From the NCBI GenBank assembly GCA_938036435.1, contig CALHPU010000035.1, positions 42,795 to 106,794 of the forward strand: 64,000 nt of DNA. Direction: 5' to 3'. Shown in pieces: positions 27,131-38,410 of this stretch; within the stretch, counting starts at the first letter, position 1, and each line of letters begins with the position of its first letter. Origin of the DNA: an uncultured Pirellulaceae bacterium. Its GTDB lineage: Bacteria; Planctomycetota; Planctomycetia; Pirellulales; Pirellulaceae. A program made the translations under genes and the position numbers. The notes beneath the pieces were generated by a model, which searched no databases, was not told the origin of the DNA, and was given only the letters and a program-made list of their open reading frames with translations.

Positions 27131-30100
27131 CTATTCTTTAACCAAGGGGACCACAATTCGTTGTGACAACGCCAGCATAAGACTTAAACAAGCTTCGCAG
27201 GCTTCTTGGTCTTCTGCACTAGCAGCCAGTTCAAGCTCTTGGCTCGGTTGGACAAAGTGAGTAAAGCCAACCGTTCCACCAGCACCTTTAAGCCAATGTC
27301 CCAGTTCAGACAGCGCTCCAAAATCCTTAACCTCAATCGCCTTACGCATCTCTTCGAACTTGGATTCCATCTGCGGAATAAAATCGGCCACGATCTTCTG
27401 AAAATCTTCTTCTTGTGGCAACGAGGAGAAGATTGGATTGGAAACTTTCGAAGCGTCAGTCTGTATTTCAATCTGGATTGATTCGTTTGCGTGTCCGCTA
27501 TTGTCAGAACCAGCAGCCACAATGTCGTTCCGTTGAACACCATCACTTTCGGGCCTCTTAAGTCTTTGGAAGATAGAGCAGTCCATTACACCAGAGACTG
27601 TCATCTCTGACTGAACCACTTTCAGCAGCGGCGCTAGATGCTTGTTTAGCTTCTTTTGGTCTCTCTGCTCACAACTCTCAATCAGCGGACTTAGCGCGTC
27701 TCCGATTATCGAACGACCGGTCACGTACGACTCGCACTGCAATTTCTTAAACGCACTGTTCATCAGGCGAAAATTAACTGATTCCCAGCCTCTCTGTATA
27801 ACCGAAATGTGCCGGCGGAGAGAACTTTTATAGTCAATGCAAACTGAATCACTGGCGAGATTGTCCTCGAAGACACTTGTTGCGAGATCCGTCAAGTTTT
27901 CCAAATCCCGCTTGACCGAAACGACGTTAACCTCTTCTCGCTTACAATCTTCTACTAATTTCTCAGCGGCCTGAACCAATGGCTCAACCTGTTGCGTCAC
28001 TATCTCGCGTTGAATGACTTCTGCGAGGCTCTGGAGTTTCTCATATTTCCCTTCCCCAATCGCCACATCGATCGCTCCCATGTGATCGTGAAAGAAATAC
28101 TCAAACTGGCTCTTGCGAGCATAGCCTTCTGTGAAGTCACGCTGACCATCGGATTCAGTTTCGCCATCAGCCCCAAACAAGCTTGCTTCATCCTGTGATT
28201 GAGTTGGTCTGACTGCACTGGCAGACACGGGCATCAACAATGGTTGTTCGGGGGTCGACGGATGCGTCTCAACGCTGTCGTCGCCTCGTTGCTTACTAAT
28301 AAACTTCTCGACTGAATCGCCGACTACTTTTTTCGCTGACCTCCGCTTGGTGGGGTAAAGGTCTTCCTTGTTGGAAATCGACGACGGTAAACTAATTGGG
28401 TTAACAGCACCTGTCACATCCGCACCACTGTGCACATTGGCGGCGTCACGTGCGGTGTTCTTTTCTTCTGCCTCGATGCCGGCAATCAAACGGTCTACAA
28501 AATCACTTCCTTTGCTTTTGCTACGCCCGACCGTTTGGTTATCGGTCTCGTCATCGCTGGGGGTCGGCCCCTCTTTTTCTAGTGCCGAAACTGCAGACTC
28601 AACCGTTTTTGGTTGTACTTCGGCATATTCGACTTGTTCATTCCTAGAGCCGGGAACATCTTCTAGCGAAGGTGTCACGTATTGGCCGACCAGCGTGATC
28701 ACCTCGTCAATATCAATTGGTTTGGCGAGGAATCCAGAACAACCGGCGTCCATACATTTCTCTCGATCGCCGGCCATGGCATTGGCGGTCAGCGCGACGA
28801 TTGGCCCTTGATAGTCTGCCGCTCGCAGCTGTCTGGTTGCTTCGTATCCGTCCATCACGGGCATCTGCATATCCATCAACACCACGTCGTAAGCCGACGC
28901 AAGAGCAAGATCTCGACCGACCTGTCCGTTCTCGGCCTCTGTTACAACACAACCTGCCTTAGTCAAAATCAATTGAATCAGCTGTCGGTTTGCCTTACCA
29001 TCGTCGACGACCAAGATCTTCCCGCCCGCGAGAGTTGCGACCGTAGAGAGCGCTTTCCTAGCTGGTTGAGCCTTCAGTCCGTCGCGATACTGTTGATCGG
29101 ACAATCGCGGTTGATCGGAAGTATCGCCGATAGCGATCTCAAAACTGATTTCTGTTCCCTTACCAAGTGCACTTGACACTTCAATCTCACCACCGAGTGC
29201 CGTCACGATCCGCTTGCTGATTGAGAGCCCCAGTCCTGTGCCGCCAAACTTTCGCGTAATACTTGCATCGGCTTGGACGAATGGATCAAAGATTTTCTTC
29301 AGCTGCTCAGGCGTCATTCCGATCCCGGTGTCGACGATGGTAATTTTGAGTCGGTCATCCTGTTGCTTACCCGCCAGAAATTCAGAGCGGATCGTGACGC
29401 AACCATCAGAGGTAAACTTAATCGCATTACCAACAAGGTTCGTGATCACCTGACGAAGCCGAACGTCGTCGGTCTTTATTTTTTCTGGATGAGGATTTGA
29501 AAACTCGGTAACCAGATCGACGCCCTTGTCCTTAGCTCGACCGCTAAGGATGCTCGCGACCCCGTGTACCAGCGCGTATGGCGAGGCTTCCACTTTGTCG
29601 ATTTCCAGTTTTCCGGCTTCAATCTTAGAAAGATCCAGAATGTCGTTAATCAGACTTAACAGATGCGTTCCACTTGCGTGAATCGTCGACAGATACTCTT
29701 GCTGTTCTTCAGCGGTGCTCGCCATCCCGCGCTGCAACCAATCGGTGAAGCCGAGAATCGCATTCATGGGAGTCCGGATCTCATGGCTCATGTTGGCGAG
29801 GAATTCTGATTTTGCTTTGTTGGCATCCTCGGCGGCTGATTTGCTTCGTTCAAGCTCGGTAACATTTTCAAAACTTACCAAAACACCGTTTCCGGTCGCC
29901 GATTGCGACTGCACTGGCGCACAGTTGACCTTGAATGTTACTTGTTCCCGATCGTCTGTCCCTGCCTTTTCAATTCGGACCACTTCATCAAAAATTTGCT
30001 CGCCAGATTTCCCCGCGCGCTCCCAGGGAAATTCAACGATTGGCTCTCCAATTTCGTCTCTCCAATCAAAGCACTCAGACGGTATTTTGCCGACAAGATT

Positions 30101-30757
30101 CTTAACTTCACGGCCACTACTAGACGCAAAAGCCTCGTTGGCCACAACAATCTTCCCTGATCGATTAAGTACCAACAGCCCGCCGCCAAGAATATCAAGT
30201 GTGGTGCGAACCTGCTTTGGAACCGACTGCCCTGGCTTCATCTTCCTGAGCAAACGCCCAATAAAGAAATAGAACCCCAATCCAGACGCGAGGATCATGA
30301 ATCCACCCAGTCGAAAGATTGACGCTGAACTTCCCAGCAACCAAGACCGACCATCGCCGTTAAAAGTGTACTCGATCTGTCCCCACTGCCTTTTCCCCTT
30401 AAACAAAAGGCTCTCTCGTTTGTCCCGCGATGCGGTTGACGACTGATCGCTCCAGAGTGCTGCATGATCCTCGGTAGCGACGACCAACTTGCCACCGCGG
30501 CGACGCACGCCAACAGATTGAAGCTGACTATTTCGCTCAACCATCTGCTTAACGAACAACTCCAGACTTTTCAGCTTATCATCATGGATCATTATCGATG
30601 ACGTCACCGCCATAGAATCACAAACCTGATTACGGTGATGCAATTCCATGCGTGCTTGATCAGGAAACAACCCAATCAACAAGGCTGTTAGGAAGACGAC
30701 CGAGACGACGCCGAGCAATCCGATAGTAATTTGAGCTTTCGCGGTTAACCAACGCAT
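27131..30757 (-). CDS. Membrane hybrid histidine kinase with PAS, receiver and Hpt domains
   Basis: A 1208-residue sensor for a phosphorelay at the inner membrane. Helix 1 (about 9-31) and helix 2 (about 148-168) enclose a periplasmic loop of about 115 residues. A PAS domain spans about 183-305. HisKA has [17 protein letters not shown] with His325; HATPase has [14 protein letters not shown] and [10 protein letters not shown]; the receiver has [14 protein letters not shown] with phosphoacceptor Asp629 in [17 protein letters not shown] poorly conserved linker of about 380 residues leads to a C-terminal Hpt domain with [14 protein letters not shown] (His1154). The relay therefore runs His-Asp-His within one chain, and the final receiver must be a separate protein not seen nearby. 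It follows the giant adhesin by 72 bp on the same strand. Confidence 0.9.
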   Translation of the reverse strand: MRWLTAKAQITIGLLGVVSVVFLTALLIGLFPDQARMELHHRNQVCDSMAVTSSIMIHDDKLKSLELFVKQMVERNSQLQSVGVRRRGGKLVVATEDHAALWSDQSSTASRDKRESLLFKGKRQWGQIEYTFNGDGRSWLLGSSASIFRLGGFMILASGLGFYFFIGRLLRKMKPGQSVPKQVRTTLDILGGGLLVLNRSGKIVVANEAFASSSGREVKNLVGKIPSECFDWRDEIGEPIVEFPWERAGKSGEQIFDEVVRIEKAGTDDREQVTFKVNCAPVQSQSATGNGVLVSFENVTELERSKSAAEDANKAKSEFLANMSHEIRTPMNAILGFTDWLQRGMASTAEEQQEYLSTIHASGTHLLSLINDILDLSKIEAGKLEIDKVEASPYALVHGVASILSGRAKDKGVDLVTEFSNPHPEKIKTDDVRLRQVITNLVGNAIKFTSDGCVTIRSEFLAGKQQDDRLKITIVDTGIGMTPEQLKKIFDPFVQADASITRKFGGTGLGLSISKRIVTALGGEIEVSSALGKGTEISFEIAIGDTSDQPRLSDQQYRDGLKAQPARKALSTVATLAGGKILVVDDGKANRQLIQLILTKAGCVVTEAENGQVGRDLALASAYDVVLMDMQMPVMDGYEATRQLRAADYQGPIVALTANAMAGDREKCMDAGCSGFLAKPIDIDEVITLVGQYVTPSLEDVPGSRNEQVEYAEVQPKTVESAVSALEKEGPTPSDDETDNQTVGRSKSKGSDFVDRLIAGIEAEEKNTARDAANVHSGADVTGAVNPISLPSSISNKEDLYPTKRRSAKKVVGDSVEKFISKQRGDDSVETHPSTPEQPLLMPVSASAVRPTQSQDEASLFGADGETESDGQRDFTEGYARKSQFEYFFHDHMGAIDVAIGEGKYEKLQSLAEVIQREIVTQQVEPLVQAAEKLVEDCKREEVNVVSVKRDLENLTDLATSVFEDNLASDSVCIDYKSSLRRHISVIQRGWESVNFRLMNSAFKKLQCESYVTGRSIIGDALSPLIESCEQRDQKKLNKHLAPLLKVVQSEMTVSGVMDCSIFQRLKRPESDGVQRNDIVAAGSDNSGHANESIQIEIQTDASKVSNPIFSSLPQEEDFQKIVADFIPQMESKFEEMRKAIEVKDFGALSELGHWLKGAGGTVGFTHFVQPSQELELAASAEDQEACEACLSLMLALSQRIVVPLVKE

Positions 30758-30829
30758 GACATTTTGGGGAACAAGTGATTTTGAATTAATAGGGGCAGGA
30801 TTATGGGTAAGGGAACCCGTAAAGCTAAG

Positions 30830-33800
30830 TTAGCCATCAACAATTTCATGGATGGATTCGTCGTCTTCATCGAAAGCAGAAATCAACGGAGAAATATCCA
30901 GTGACTTCCACGCTGGAATTTGGGTCGCAAGTGTAGTGATCGCGATAGAACCACCGTAAACGGCAAACAGCAGTCCGGCAGAGAAAAGTCCCGCCGACGC
31001 TGCAACAAGTCTGGCATTGTCAGCGTCAAAGTTTCGGTGAAGGTAGTCTTCATTGGACGAGTCAAGTTCCTGCCAAAACAGCGTTGCCAATTGAGTATCA
31101 TCAGAGTCCGCATTGCCTACGCCACGCCGAGAAGCATACACGTCAGCCAGTTGTTGATTGACCAATTCGGCCTCTTCAATAAAACCCGCTCCACTGTAGT
31201 AAGACGCAAAGCCTCCTAAATCAATCTCTGCGTCCGCTGATGGGAAGAGAAAGCCTTCTCCGGTGTAATTGAAATCATCAGCGCCGCTTTCACGCTCTCT
31301 TTTATCCACTAGTGCACGCGGTTGAGGAGTAGCTCCAACACCACCGGTTTGCCCTGGCTGCAAACCTGCCGGTGGCAAGGTCGACGAATCAACACCAAGG
31401 ACATCGATGGCGTCCTGTCCATTGGCTTCATCGGACGCATCACCATCGGTCGTTGTAGTCCCTGTTTGAGGTAGGGGGACAGCAAATTCAGGAATAGACA
31501 CCAAGACACTTTTCTGCTCAGACACGGCATCGAGTTCATCCCTTGCAACGACATCAACAATTAGTGTCGACTCACCAGCAGTTCCTAAAAATGGAAAGTC
31601 AGGAATCTCTCTAAATTGCAAAACACCAGTTGCCTGATCAATTTCGAAGAACTCAGCATCAGCAGAATCTTCTAATAAGCTGTAGGTGATCTCGTCTCCG
31701 TCTTGGTCGATCGCGCCTAACTGCGAAACGAACCTTTCGTCAGGATCAACGGACACCTGAGCCTCGGGACTTTCGAAGACTGGAGCGTCGTTTACATTGA
31801 GCACTCTAACAACAACCGTTTGAGGACCGGATTGATGAAGCGTATCATCTACTCCATCGTTGAGATTTCTGCGATCATCGACTGCGACTACCACCTCGAG
31901 ATCTGTATCTTCACCGTCGGGAACAATGTAGCCTTCCACCATTTCTAGCTGATTGGTTTGTGCATTGACGAAAAACCACTCTTGATCAGCTCCACCAAGA
32001 ATCACAAGCGTTAGATTTTCAGTATCAGTTTCAATGTCCGCAGCCATCCCGACAGACAAAACATCCACTGTCAAAGGTTGACCTTCATTTACAGTAACTG
32101 CGGGAATCTGCTGCAACGTTGGAACGTCATTAACGGGATCGATGTCCAGCCTAGCGATTCCGGCTACGTCGTCCGTACCATCGGACACGTTGTATTCGAA
32201 GACGACGAAAGTATCATCATCGGCCGCGGGTGTATAAGCCCATGTACCATCCAAATTGTCAACGAGGACGCCATCGCCGGATAAAATTGACAGCCCGGAC
32301 ACACTAAGAGAATCACCGTCAATATCGCTCGCGTTGGCGAGCAGTTCCGCTTCAGTGATGACGCGCGTGCTGTCCTCAAGAATACTCGTCAACGTCAAAG
32401 GAAAGTTTGTAGGAGCTTCGTTGGCACCAACGACATCAAGCGTTGCACTACCTGCAACGGTTTCGCGACCATCAGTGACGTCGTAACTGAAGATCACATT
32501 GGAATTATCGTCGACTGCTGGCGTATAGGTCCAAGTGCCATCGCCATTGTCAGCAAGGGTTCCATTGCCCGACGTAATGGTAAGAGCAGACACGTTCAAT
32601 GCATCACCGTCAGCATCTCTGGCGTTGGCCAATAGTTCAGCTTCGGCGATGACCCGATCGCTATTTTCGACTATTGATGCAAGTGTGACGGTTGAGTTTG
32701 TTGGAGCATCGTTGACTGGCAGAATATCAAGCGTTGCACTGCCAGCAACACGATCGGTGCCATCGGTCACATCGTAAGTGAAAACTACAGCGGCATCATC
32801 GTTGGCGACTGATAGGTAAGTCCACGTACCATCGCCGTTATCAGTCAAGCTTCCATTGCCCGAGGCAATCGATAAGCCGGAGATACTCAAAACATCGCCA
32901 TCAAAGTCGCTGGCGTTGGCCAATAGTTCAGCTTCGGTAATGATGCGATCGTTGTCTTCAAGCACCGGCGCTAAAGTGACGGCTGAGTTTGTTGGAGCGT
33001 CGTTGACTGGCGAGACGTCAACGGTCATCGTTGCGGGATTGCCAAACTCATTGCCATCACTGACGGAGAACGTAAATGTTGCTTGGTCAGAGAAGTCTTG
33101 GTCTCCCAAGAAAGTCAACCTATCGACTTCATCTCTGCCAATTTCACGGCCAACAATCACCTCGACACCATCGAAATACAGCGTCCCAGCACCAGTCGGG
33201 AGGCTGTCGATTCGAATTCGATCATAGATCAACGCTTCGGCAGGATTTCGCTCATCAAAGAGAAAATCTGTTGCTGCGAATGAAAACAATGTATCTTCCA
33301 ACGCGAAAGTAACACTTGGCAGCGCATCGGGTGCAAAATTGATTGCGGCATTTCTGCCGAACTCGGAAGTATTAGAACTTGCATCGATCGAGATTGCGGT
33401 AATGGAATCAGTATCCAAGAAGTTGCCGCTGGGCCAGCCAAAAGAAGGCCTATCGACTGTCAGCTTCCACTTACCATCTTCCAAAATCAAATCAGAAGTT
33501 TGAAAAGCCCCAATATAAAAGGCACCTTCACCGTAGCTTTCACCGCCCAGCGAGTCACCAGATCCAGCGTCGGCGACATAGATCTCGATCGATTCGACGA
33601 ATTGGTCAAACGTCCCATCATTGTTTGCATCTCCAAGCGGCCCACTAGCAGCGAACTCAATTCGCAATTGGTCATTGGCAAAAGTAACATTGTCAATCTC
33701 TGGAGCGTCAAGACCAATGTTTCCAAAATCCAATTGCAAACCGTCCTCGAGTGTGATTCCATCGTCTACGTTTCCGATATCGATGCTGGACGGATTAAGA

Positions 33801-36800
33801 TTAATGGCAACCCCCACGTTACCGCTGAACTCATTCATTGAGATAAGATTTTCAGTGGACGCGAAAGCTTGGGTCCTAATAGAACCTCCAGACGTATTGA
33901 AGATGGAACCAAGGACGTCGATACCGTTTCTGAAATTCTCATAGATCGCATTACCGACGACCAGACTCGGGGCTTGGGTGCGGAGAAGGATCCCTCCCCC
34001 TCTTGAAACGGCCGTTCCTTCTCCATTGGAAGTGATGGTATTGGACCGAATAAGGTAGCTTCCATCATCTCTCTCGGTGTCGATCGCGTAGTCAGCATTT
34101 CCAGAAATGAAATTGCCAACGACCGATATGTTGGTCGTTCCAAGCCCCAAACTTACACCGTCTCCATCGGTGATGCCTACTACTCCGTTGTTCAGAATAA
34201 CATTGTCAGCTATCAGCCAATGAGTTGTTGCATCAAAGTCTGTCCGCGTGGAAAGATTAACGCCATCAAATTGGGCATCGCGGATCAAGTTATTACTGAT
34301 CTCATTTGGAGAAGTTTCACTTTCTCCGGAAGCAGAAAGAATCAAGATATTGTCGCCGTTGTTTTCCACGCCAACTGGAGAATTTAAATTCGGATCAGCC
34401 CCAATAACATTTCCTGTAATCCTAATCCCAGTAACGTCGCCATCGATCCCTTCCGATGTTGTTCCCTGTCCATCGACCACAATGTTACCGGCCAATCTGT
34501 CCCCGTCTCCAAACCCATGAATCGAGATATTGCTTATCTCGACCCCTTCAACAACGGGATTCGCGTCGGACGCCTGCACAATCAGTCCATACGGCAGAGC
34601 GCCCCCTGACGAATTGACGATTTCGAGGTCTGGCGAATTGAGAGCTGTAATCGAAACTTGCGACGCATCGCCGAGTTTGTCACCATCGACTCCAACGGAA
34701 CCAATGAACGATTCATTTGCGTTGTTCGGGTTGAGATCGTAACGAACAAGTGAACCTTTACTGCCATCGGTGGGAGTTTGCCAGGCTCGACCATCGACGA
34801 TCGTATCGTCGTCTCTTATTGACGTTAGCGATTGATCAACTTCTATCCTCCACCACTGCTGCCCACTGGCCGCCGGAACTCCTGGCACGAACCGCATCCG
34901 ATTTTCACCAGCAATCTCATTCGCGTTGATCAAGAACTGGTTAAATGATCCCTGAGCATCAGCATTGTTGTTACTCACATGGGTCACAACATCGAAATTG
35001 AATCCAAAGTCAACACTTTTGAGATTCGTATTGGTACTACTTGCTGTGAAGAAAACACCATGTTGAATCGTTCCGTCTAGAACAATCGTATCGCCCACAG
35101 CGGCACTAAAAGTGTCCGAGATAGCCGCATTTGCTCCTCCAATTAGAAACCCGTCCGCTGCGGTTGTTGATGTAAGATCGTTGTGGAAGTTCGCAGTGAT
35201 CCCACCGGCACTCGAATAGGTTTGCTGCGCCCAAGTGTTACCTAAAGACAACTCGCCAGTGCCGGAATCCACCGCAACGAGATATTGCTTGCCTTCCTCA
35301 AGACCAGTGAAATGGTAGTTTCCGTTATCGGTATCGATATCGTCCACGACTGCGAACGTTTGGCCATCGATTCGTTCGAGCAACCGGACTCGGACGCCCT
35401 CAAATCCAGCAGCATCGTCAGGAATCGAACCGTCGACATCTATATCGTGAGCAACCCTTCCGCTTACGCGAATCACATCTGACAGCGTTGGGGACGTAAC
35501 CACCACACCGAATTCGGTTGATTCGGTTTGCAGGTCTGATCCATGGAACGTTGTGACGGATAATGTTCCTTGCAGAAGCCCGGCAAAGTTGTCAGGAGCC
35601 ACCAAAGCGATTCTGTCGATGGAGTCGCGATAATCATTGAGATTAATGTCCGTCACACCATCGGACGTCGCAATTAGCGTACTATCTGAACCATCGGTGC
35701 TTTCTAATAAGATTTTTGTGTCCGTCGGCAATCCTTGAAGAACCACGTTATTCAAGCCGTCTGCCGTATTCGGATCTATAGGTTCGAAATTTGAAAAAAT
35801 AAGTGGAGCAATCTCAAGATTGACTTCGTTGGTCTCTTCGGTGGTCAACGACTGCAATGACTGTTGCGTAACGATTCCGCCATTGGAATTGAAAACCGAG
35901 ACAATTCTTCCGTTGTTAAGCACTGCAAATTCGATGTTCCGCTGATCGCCTACTAAACCGTTGCCTCCGGCGACCTCATCACCAGAAAGCAACACCGTAT
36001 CATTAACGAAAATGATTTCATTGAGTGCGTCTACGAATACTCTTTGGTACAAAACGTCCAACTGGCCGTTTAGCTCTTGGTGAACACCAATGACAAAGGT
36101 GCCATCATCAAGCACTGCGATATCAGGTCTTCCCGAAGAATCACGTGCGACACCTTCTGCTGATGCGACTTCGATCCCGTCTTCGTCAAAAACCGAAATA
36201 GAGGTCGTGCTTTGCAATCCAGACTCGCCGTCATATGCGACTACAAACCCGTTACTGGGTGTTGCAGCGATGCTAAAGTCACCGCTGGGCGCGATACTAT
36301 TAAGCTCAAAAGGGGCAACAATCGTGTTGCCCACTGGATCCAAAATTGTCGCGACTAACTTATCGGCACCCTGTACGTCGCCATCTACTTTGTCAACCCA
36401 CGCAACCAACAGGCGTCCGTCTTCCAATTCAATAATTTCCGGGTGGGTTTCCTGATCAAATGTCGACGAACCGTTGACCACTATTGGATCTGTGCTTAGT
36501 CCATTTGGCTCGAACAACAGCAGTTCGACAACAAGCTGCCCACCATCATCGACCGACTGATATACAACTCCAAATCCGCCGTCACCGGTGGCGACAATTG
36601 AAGGATTTGTCTGCTCTTCCAAAGCCAGAATCGCAATAGCGGGCTCAGGATCTACTTGGGGCTCACCACTGATAGTGACTGGATTACCAGACGAATCGAA
36701 GCGTTGTAGAAAAATATTGGCGAGGCGCGAATTGTTCTCTCTAAATGCGATAACAAACCCACCGCCACTACCATCTTCTAACACCTCTAATGCCGCGACA

Positions 36801-37807
36801 TCTGGCTCAGCCGCGCCCTGCGGCCCTCTAAAGGTGAACTGCATTCCGACGGGAGTTCCATTTTCAAGAAACCGTTGCACGACGACGGATCGGCCCTGCA
36901 CGTTCGGCTCACTGGTGGTCCAAACAACCACGTAACCGCCTTCATCGCCGTGTAAGGCAGTTACAGTACTGTCGATTCCTGCTGAAGCAAGCGGTACTGG
37001 CATATCTATCGGGATCAGACTATCACCAATAACAGCCACTCCGTCGTCCGCAGTTCCCTCCACTGTAACATTGACGTAATAACTTGAAGGCGCGTCGCTA
37101 GGGCCTCCGGATGTCCGTTCGAACTCAATTGAAATATTGCCAGCGTAGTCAACCTCAGGGATAAGAATTACGTCACCGCTTCGCAACGCTGTGAGGGAAA
37201 CTGGATCCCCAACGTTTAACGCAACCCCCTCTTGATAGAGAGTTCCTGCGCCTTCCAAGGACAACAACTCTAGCGTCTGGCCGGGAATTCCGCCGGGCGT
37301 AAGTGAAGTGTCAAGAATCTGAACAACGTCTCCCTCGTCAATGACCGCCGTTGATCCAACGGCAGGGCCTTGGCCAAAATCATTGGGAACCGCAACCACA
37401 ATCGAGGCAGCCACTGGTGTGTCTGCGGTGCGCGGTATGAACTCAGATTCGGCCGAATCATCTAGGCTCGCATCGAGAGTGTTTTCAAAACCATCGGCAA
37501 GAGGACCTTCCAATGATTCTGTAGATACTGTCGAACAAAGGTCGGGGGTTTCGTCATCGGCAACTAGTTCGTCCAAATGATCAAGCGTAGAAGTCATGTT
37601 GGCTTCGACTGATCCGGGGTCCAAATCACCTACTTCCGCTGGCTCTTGCGGATCTACGACGGCTTCGGCAAGGTCGATCGGTAGTGGAACGGCGCTATAA
37701 AGAATCCGTTCTTCAAGTGACTGCAGGTTCAGCGTCTTTTCTTGCGTTTTCTCGCGCTTGCGAAAAATGGCTTCGAGATTTCCGGCTATATTCTTGAGTC
37801 TTCGCAT
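30830..37807 (-). CDS. Giant cell-surface adhesin with beta-helix, tandem cadherin-like repeats and C-terminal membrane anchor
   Basis: A 2325-residue protein. LQSLEERILYSAVPL at about 28-42 is a LEPR-XLL-like planctomycete motif. An acidic linker leads to a region of WTTSEP, AFREN and AWVDK-like blades (about 270-640), perhaps a propeller. A prealbumin/SdrD-B-like module (VRVLLE-type, about 790-860) and a right-handed parallel beta-helix (IRITGNVIG, NLIRDAQFDGVNL, NFISGNADYAI; about 1080-1320) follow. Three near-identical 97-residue VNDAPTNS units (about 1599-1891) precede two cadherin-like domains (NVNDAPVFESPEAQVSVDP). A single helix at about 2274-2293 (LFSAGLLFAVYGGSIAITTL) and a short acidic tail end it. 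Calcium-dependent adhesion or matrix binding is inferred. The kinase gene follows after 72 bp. Confidence 0.85.
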   Translation of the reverse strand: MRRLKNIAGNLEAIFRKREKTQEKTLNLQSLEERILYSAVPLPIDLAEAVVDPQEPAEVGDLDPGSVEANMTSTLDHLDELVADDETPDLCSTVSTESLEGPLADGFENTLDASLDDSAESEFIPRTADTPVAASIVVAVPNDFGQGPAVGSTAVIDEGDVVQILDTSLTPGGIPGQTLELLSLEGAGTLYQEGVALNVGDPVSLTALRSGDVILIPEVDYAGNISIEFERTSGGPSDAPSSYYVNVTVEGTADDGVAVIGDSLIPIDMPVPLASAGIDSTVTALHGDEGGYVVVWTTSEPNVQGRSVVVQRFLENGTPVGMQFTFRGPQGAAEPDVAALEVLEDGSGGGFVIAFRENNSRLANIFLQRFDSSGNPVTISGEPQVDPEPAIAILALEEQTNPSIVATGDGGFGVVYQSVDDGGQLVVELLLFEPNGLSTDPIVVNGSSTFDQETHPEIIELEDGRLLVAWVDKVDGDVQGADKLVATILDPVGNTIVAPFELNSIAPSGDFSIAATPSNGFVVAYDGESGLQSTTSISVFDEDGIEVASAEGVARDSSGRPDIAVLDDGTFVIGVHQELNGQLDVLYQRVFVDALNEIIFVNDTVLLSGDEVAGGNGLVGDQRNIEFAVLNNGRIVSVFNSNGGIVTQQSLQSLTTEETNEVNLEIAPLIFSNFEPIDPNTADGLNNVVLQGLPTDTKILLESTDGSDSTLIATSDGVTDINLNDYRDSIDRIALVAPDNFAGLLQGTLSVTTFHGSDLQTESTEFGVVVTSPTLSDVIRVSGRVAHDIDVDGSIPDDAAGFEGVRVRLLERIDGQTFAVVDDIDTDNGNYHFTGLEEGKQYLVAVDSGTGELSLGNTWAQQTYSSAGGITANFHNDLTSTTAADGFLIGGANAAISDTFSAAVGDTIVLDGTIQHGVFFTASSTNTNLKSVDFGFNFDVVTHVSNNNADAQGSFNQFLINANEIAGENRMRFVPGVPAASGQQWWRIEVDQSLTSIRDDDTIVDGRAWQTPTDGSKGSLVRYDLNPNNANESFIGSVGVDGDKLGDASQVSITALNSPDLEIVNSSGGALPYGLIVQASDANPVVEGVEISNISIHGFGDGDRLAGNIVVDGQGTTSEGIDGDVTGIRITGNVIGADPNLNSPVGVENNGDNILILSASGESETSPNEISNNLIRDAQFDGVNLSTRTDFDATTHWLIADNVILNNGVVGITDGDGVSLGLGTTNISVVGNFISGNADYAIDTERDDGSYLIRSNTITSNGEGTAVSRGGGILLRTQAPSLVVGNAIYENFRNGIDVLGSIFNTSGGSIRTQAFASTENLISMNEFSGNVGVAINLNPSSIDIGNVDDGITLEDGLQLDFGNIGLDAPEIDNVTFANDQLRIEFAASGPLGDANNDGTFDQFVESIEIYVADAGSGDSLGGESYGEGAFYIGAFQTSDLILEDGKWKLTVDRPSFGWPSGNFLDTDSITAISIDASSNTSEFGRNAAINFAPDALPSVTFALEDTLFSFAATDFLFDERNPAEALIYDRIRIDSLPTGAGTLYFDGVEVIVGREIGRDEVDRLTFLGDQDFSDQATFTFSVSDGNEFGNPATMTVDVSPVNDAPTNSAVTLAPVLEDNDRIITEAELLANASDFDGDVLSISGLSIASGNGSLTDNGDGTWTYLSVANDDAAVVFTYDVTDGTDRVAGSATLDILPVNDAPTNSTVTLASIVENSDRVIAEAELLANARDADGDALNVSALTITSGNGTLADNGDGTWTYTPAVDDNSNVIFSYDVTDGRETVAGSATLDVVGANEAPTNFPLTLTSILEDSTRVITEAELLANASDIDGDSLSVSGLSILSGDGVLVDNLDGTWAYTPAADDDTFVVFEYNVSDGTDDVAGIARLDIDPVNDVPTLQQIPAVTVNEGQPLTVDVLSVGMAADIETDTENLTLVILGGADQEWFFVNAQTNQLEMVEGYIVPDGEDTDLEVVVAVDDRRNLNDGVDDTLHQSGPQTVVVRVLNVNDAPVFESPEAQVSVDPDERFVSQLGAIDQDGDEITYSLLEDSADAEFFEIDQATGVLQFREIPDFPFLGTAGESTLIVDVVARDELDAVSEQKSVLVSIPEFAVPLPQTGTTTTDGDASDEANGQDAIDVLGVDSSTLPPAGLQPGQTGGVGATPQPRALVDKRERESGADDFNYTGEGFLFPSADAEIDLGGFASYYSGAGFIEEAELVNQQLADVYASRRGVGNADSDDTQLATLFWQELDSSNEDYLHRNFDADNARLVAASAGLFSAGLLFAVYGGSIAITTLATQIPAWKSLDISPLISAFDEDDESIHEIVDG
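32133..33010 (-). repeat. Three tandem 291-bp coding repeats (cadherin-like units)
   Basis: Each unit encodes about 97 residues beginning VNDAPTNS or NEAPTNF, with the landmarks EDSTRVITEAELLANASD, DGDxLSVSGL, DNGDGTWTY and YDVTDGTDxVAGSATLD. Similarity is visible at DNA level over the whole unit, so recombination could change the number of copies in the adhesin. Confidence 0.85.
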
Positions 37808-38410
37808 AGCTTCGGTCAGTCAGATGGAAGTTCGTTGCACGACGGATCCGCAAAATTTACGTTTTGCACCCTCTTTTAAATTCGAGCGCGCACAGGAGCG
37901 CGTGAAAGTGTAGCTCTCAGCTAAGAAAATGTGAGTAAATTGAGTTGCGCTAACGATGAGAGTGTTACTTTTGAAGAGACTGCTACAGACGTGTGGATTT
38001 TGAGGTTACTTCGATGCCACGCGTAGACTTTTCTAAAGGGCAGGCGTTCAAGGATGTTTCTCTGTCACCGCCCACACCGACCAGATTTTGAGCATAACTC
38101 TTGCCCAAATTTGCTAAGCTCAAGCCACCAAGAAACGTCCATACTCCGACTTTTCTTTGGAAAGACAAGACTTTTAGGAAAGCTATCGAGTGTGGCGGTC
38201 AAATTCTGTTGGGCCAATTGGACGACCAAAATGAATGCTGATGATAGGGCCAACACATCCACATGTTAAACTTTAACGGTTGTATGGATTACTCCGCCTG
38301 CTCCAGAGAATTAGCCTCAGAATAGTGCTGAACTTCTCTTTATGATCCGATTAAACGGCGATGGTAAGTCTTAAGGGTTGTGTTGCCTTTTTGAATTGAC
38401 GGAGTTACAA
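37808..38410. other. Divergent intergenic region (adhesin / TolC-like gene)
   Basis: About 600 bases between the ATG of the giant adhesin and the GTG of the TolC-like gene. Short open frames on the minus strand (37983-38168, 38065-38262) start with TTG or overlap each other and are not supported. The region must carry both divergent promoters; no clear operator repeats were seen. Confidence 0.5.

Noticed and set aside
32133..33010. Regular repeats as a possible CRISPR or satellite
   Set aside because: Period is 291 bp, in frame, and encodes cadherin-like units; no short direct repeats with unique spacers.
37983..38168. Small minus-strand gene with a signal-peptide-like start
   Set aside because: It would begin with TTG, overlaps another random frame and shows no ribosome binding site or recognisable sequence.
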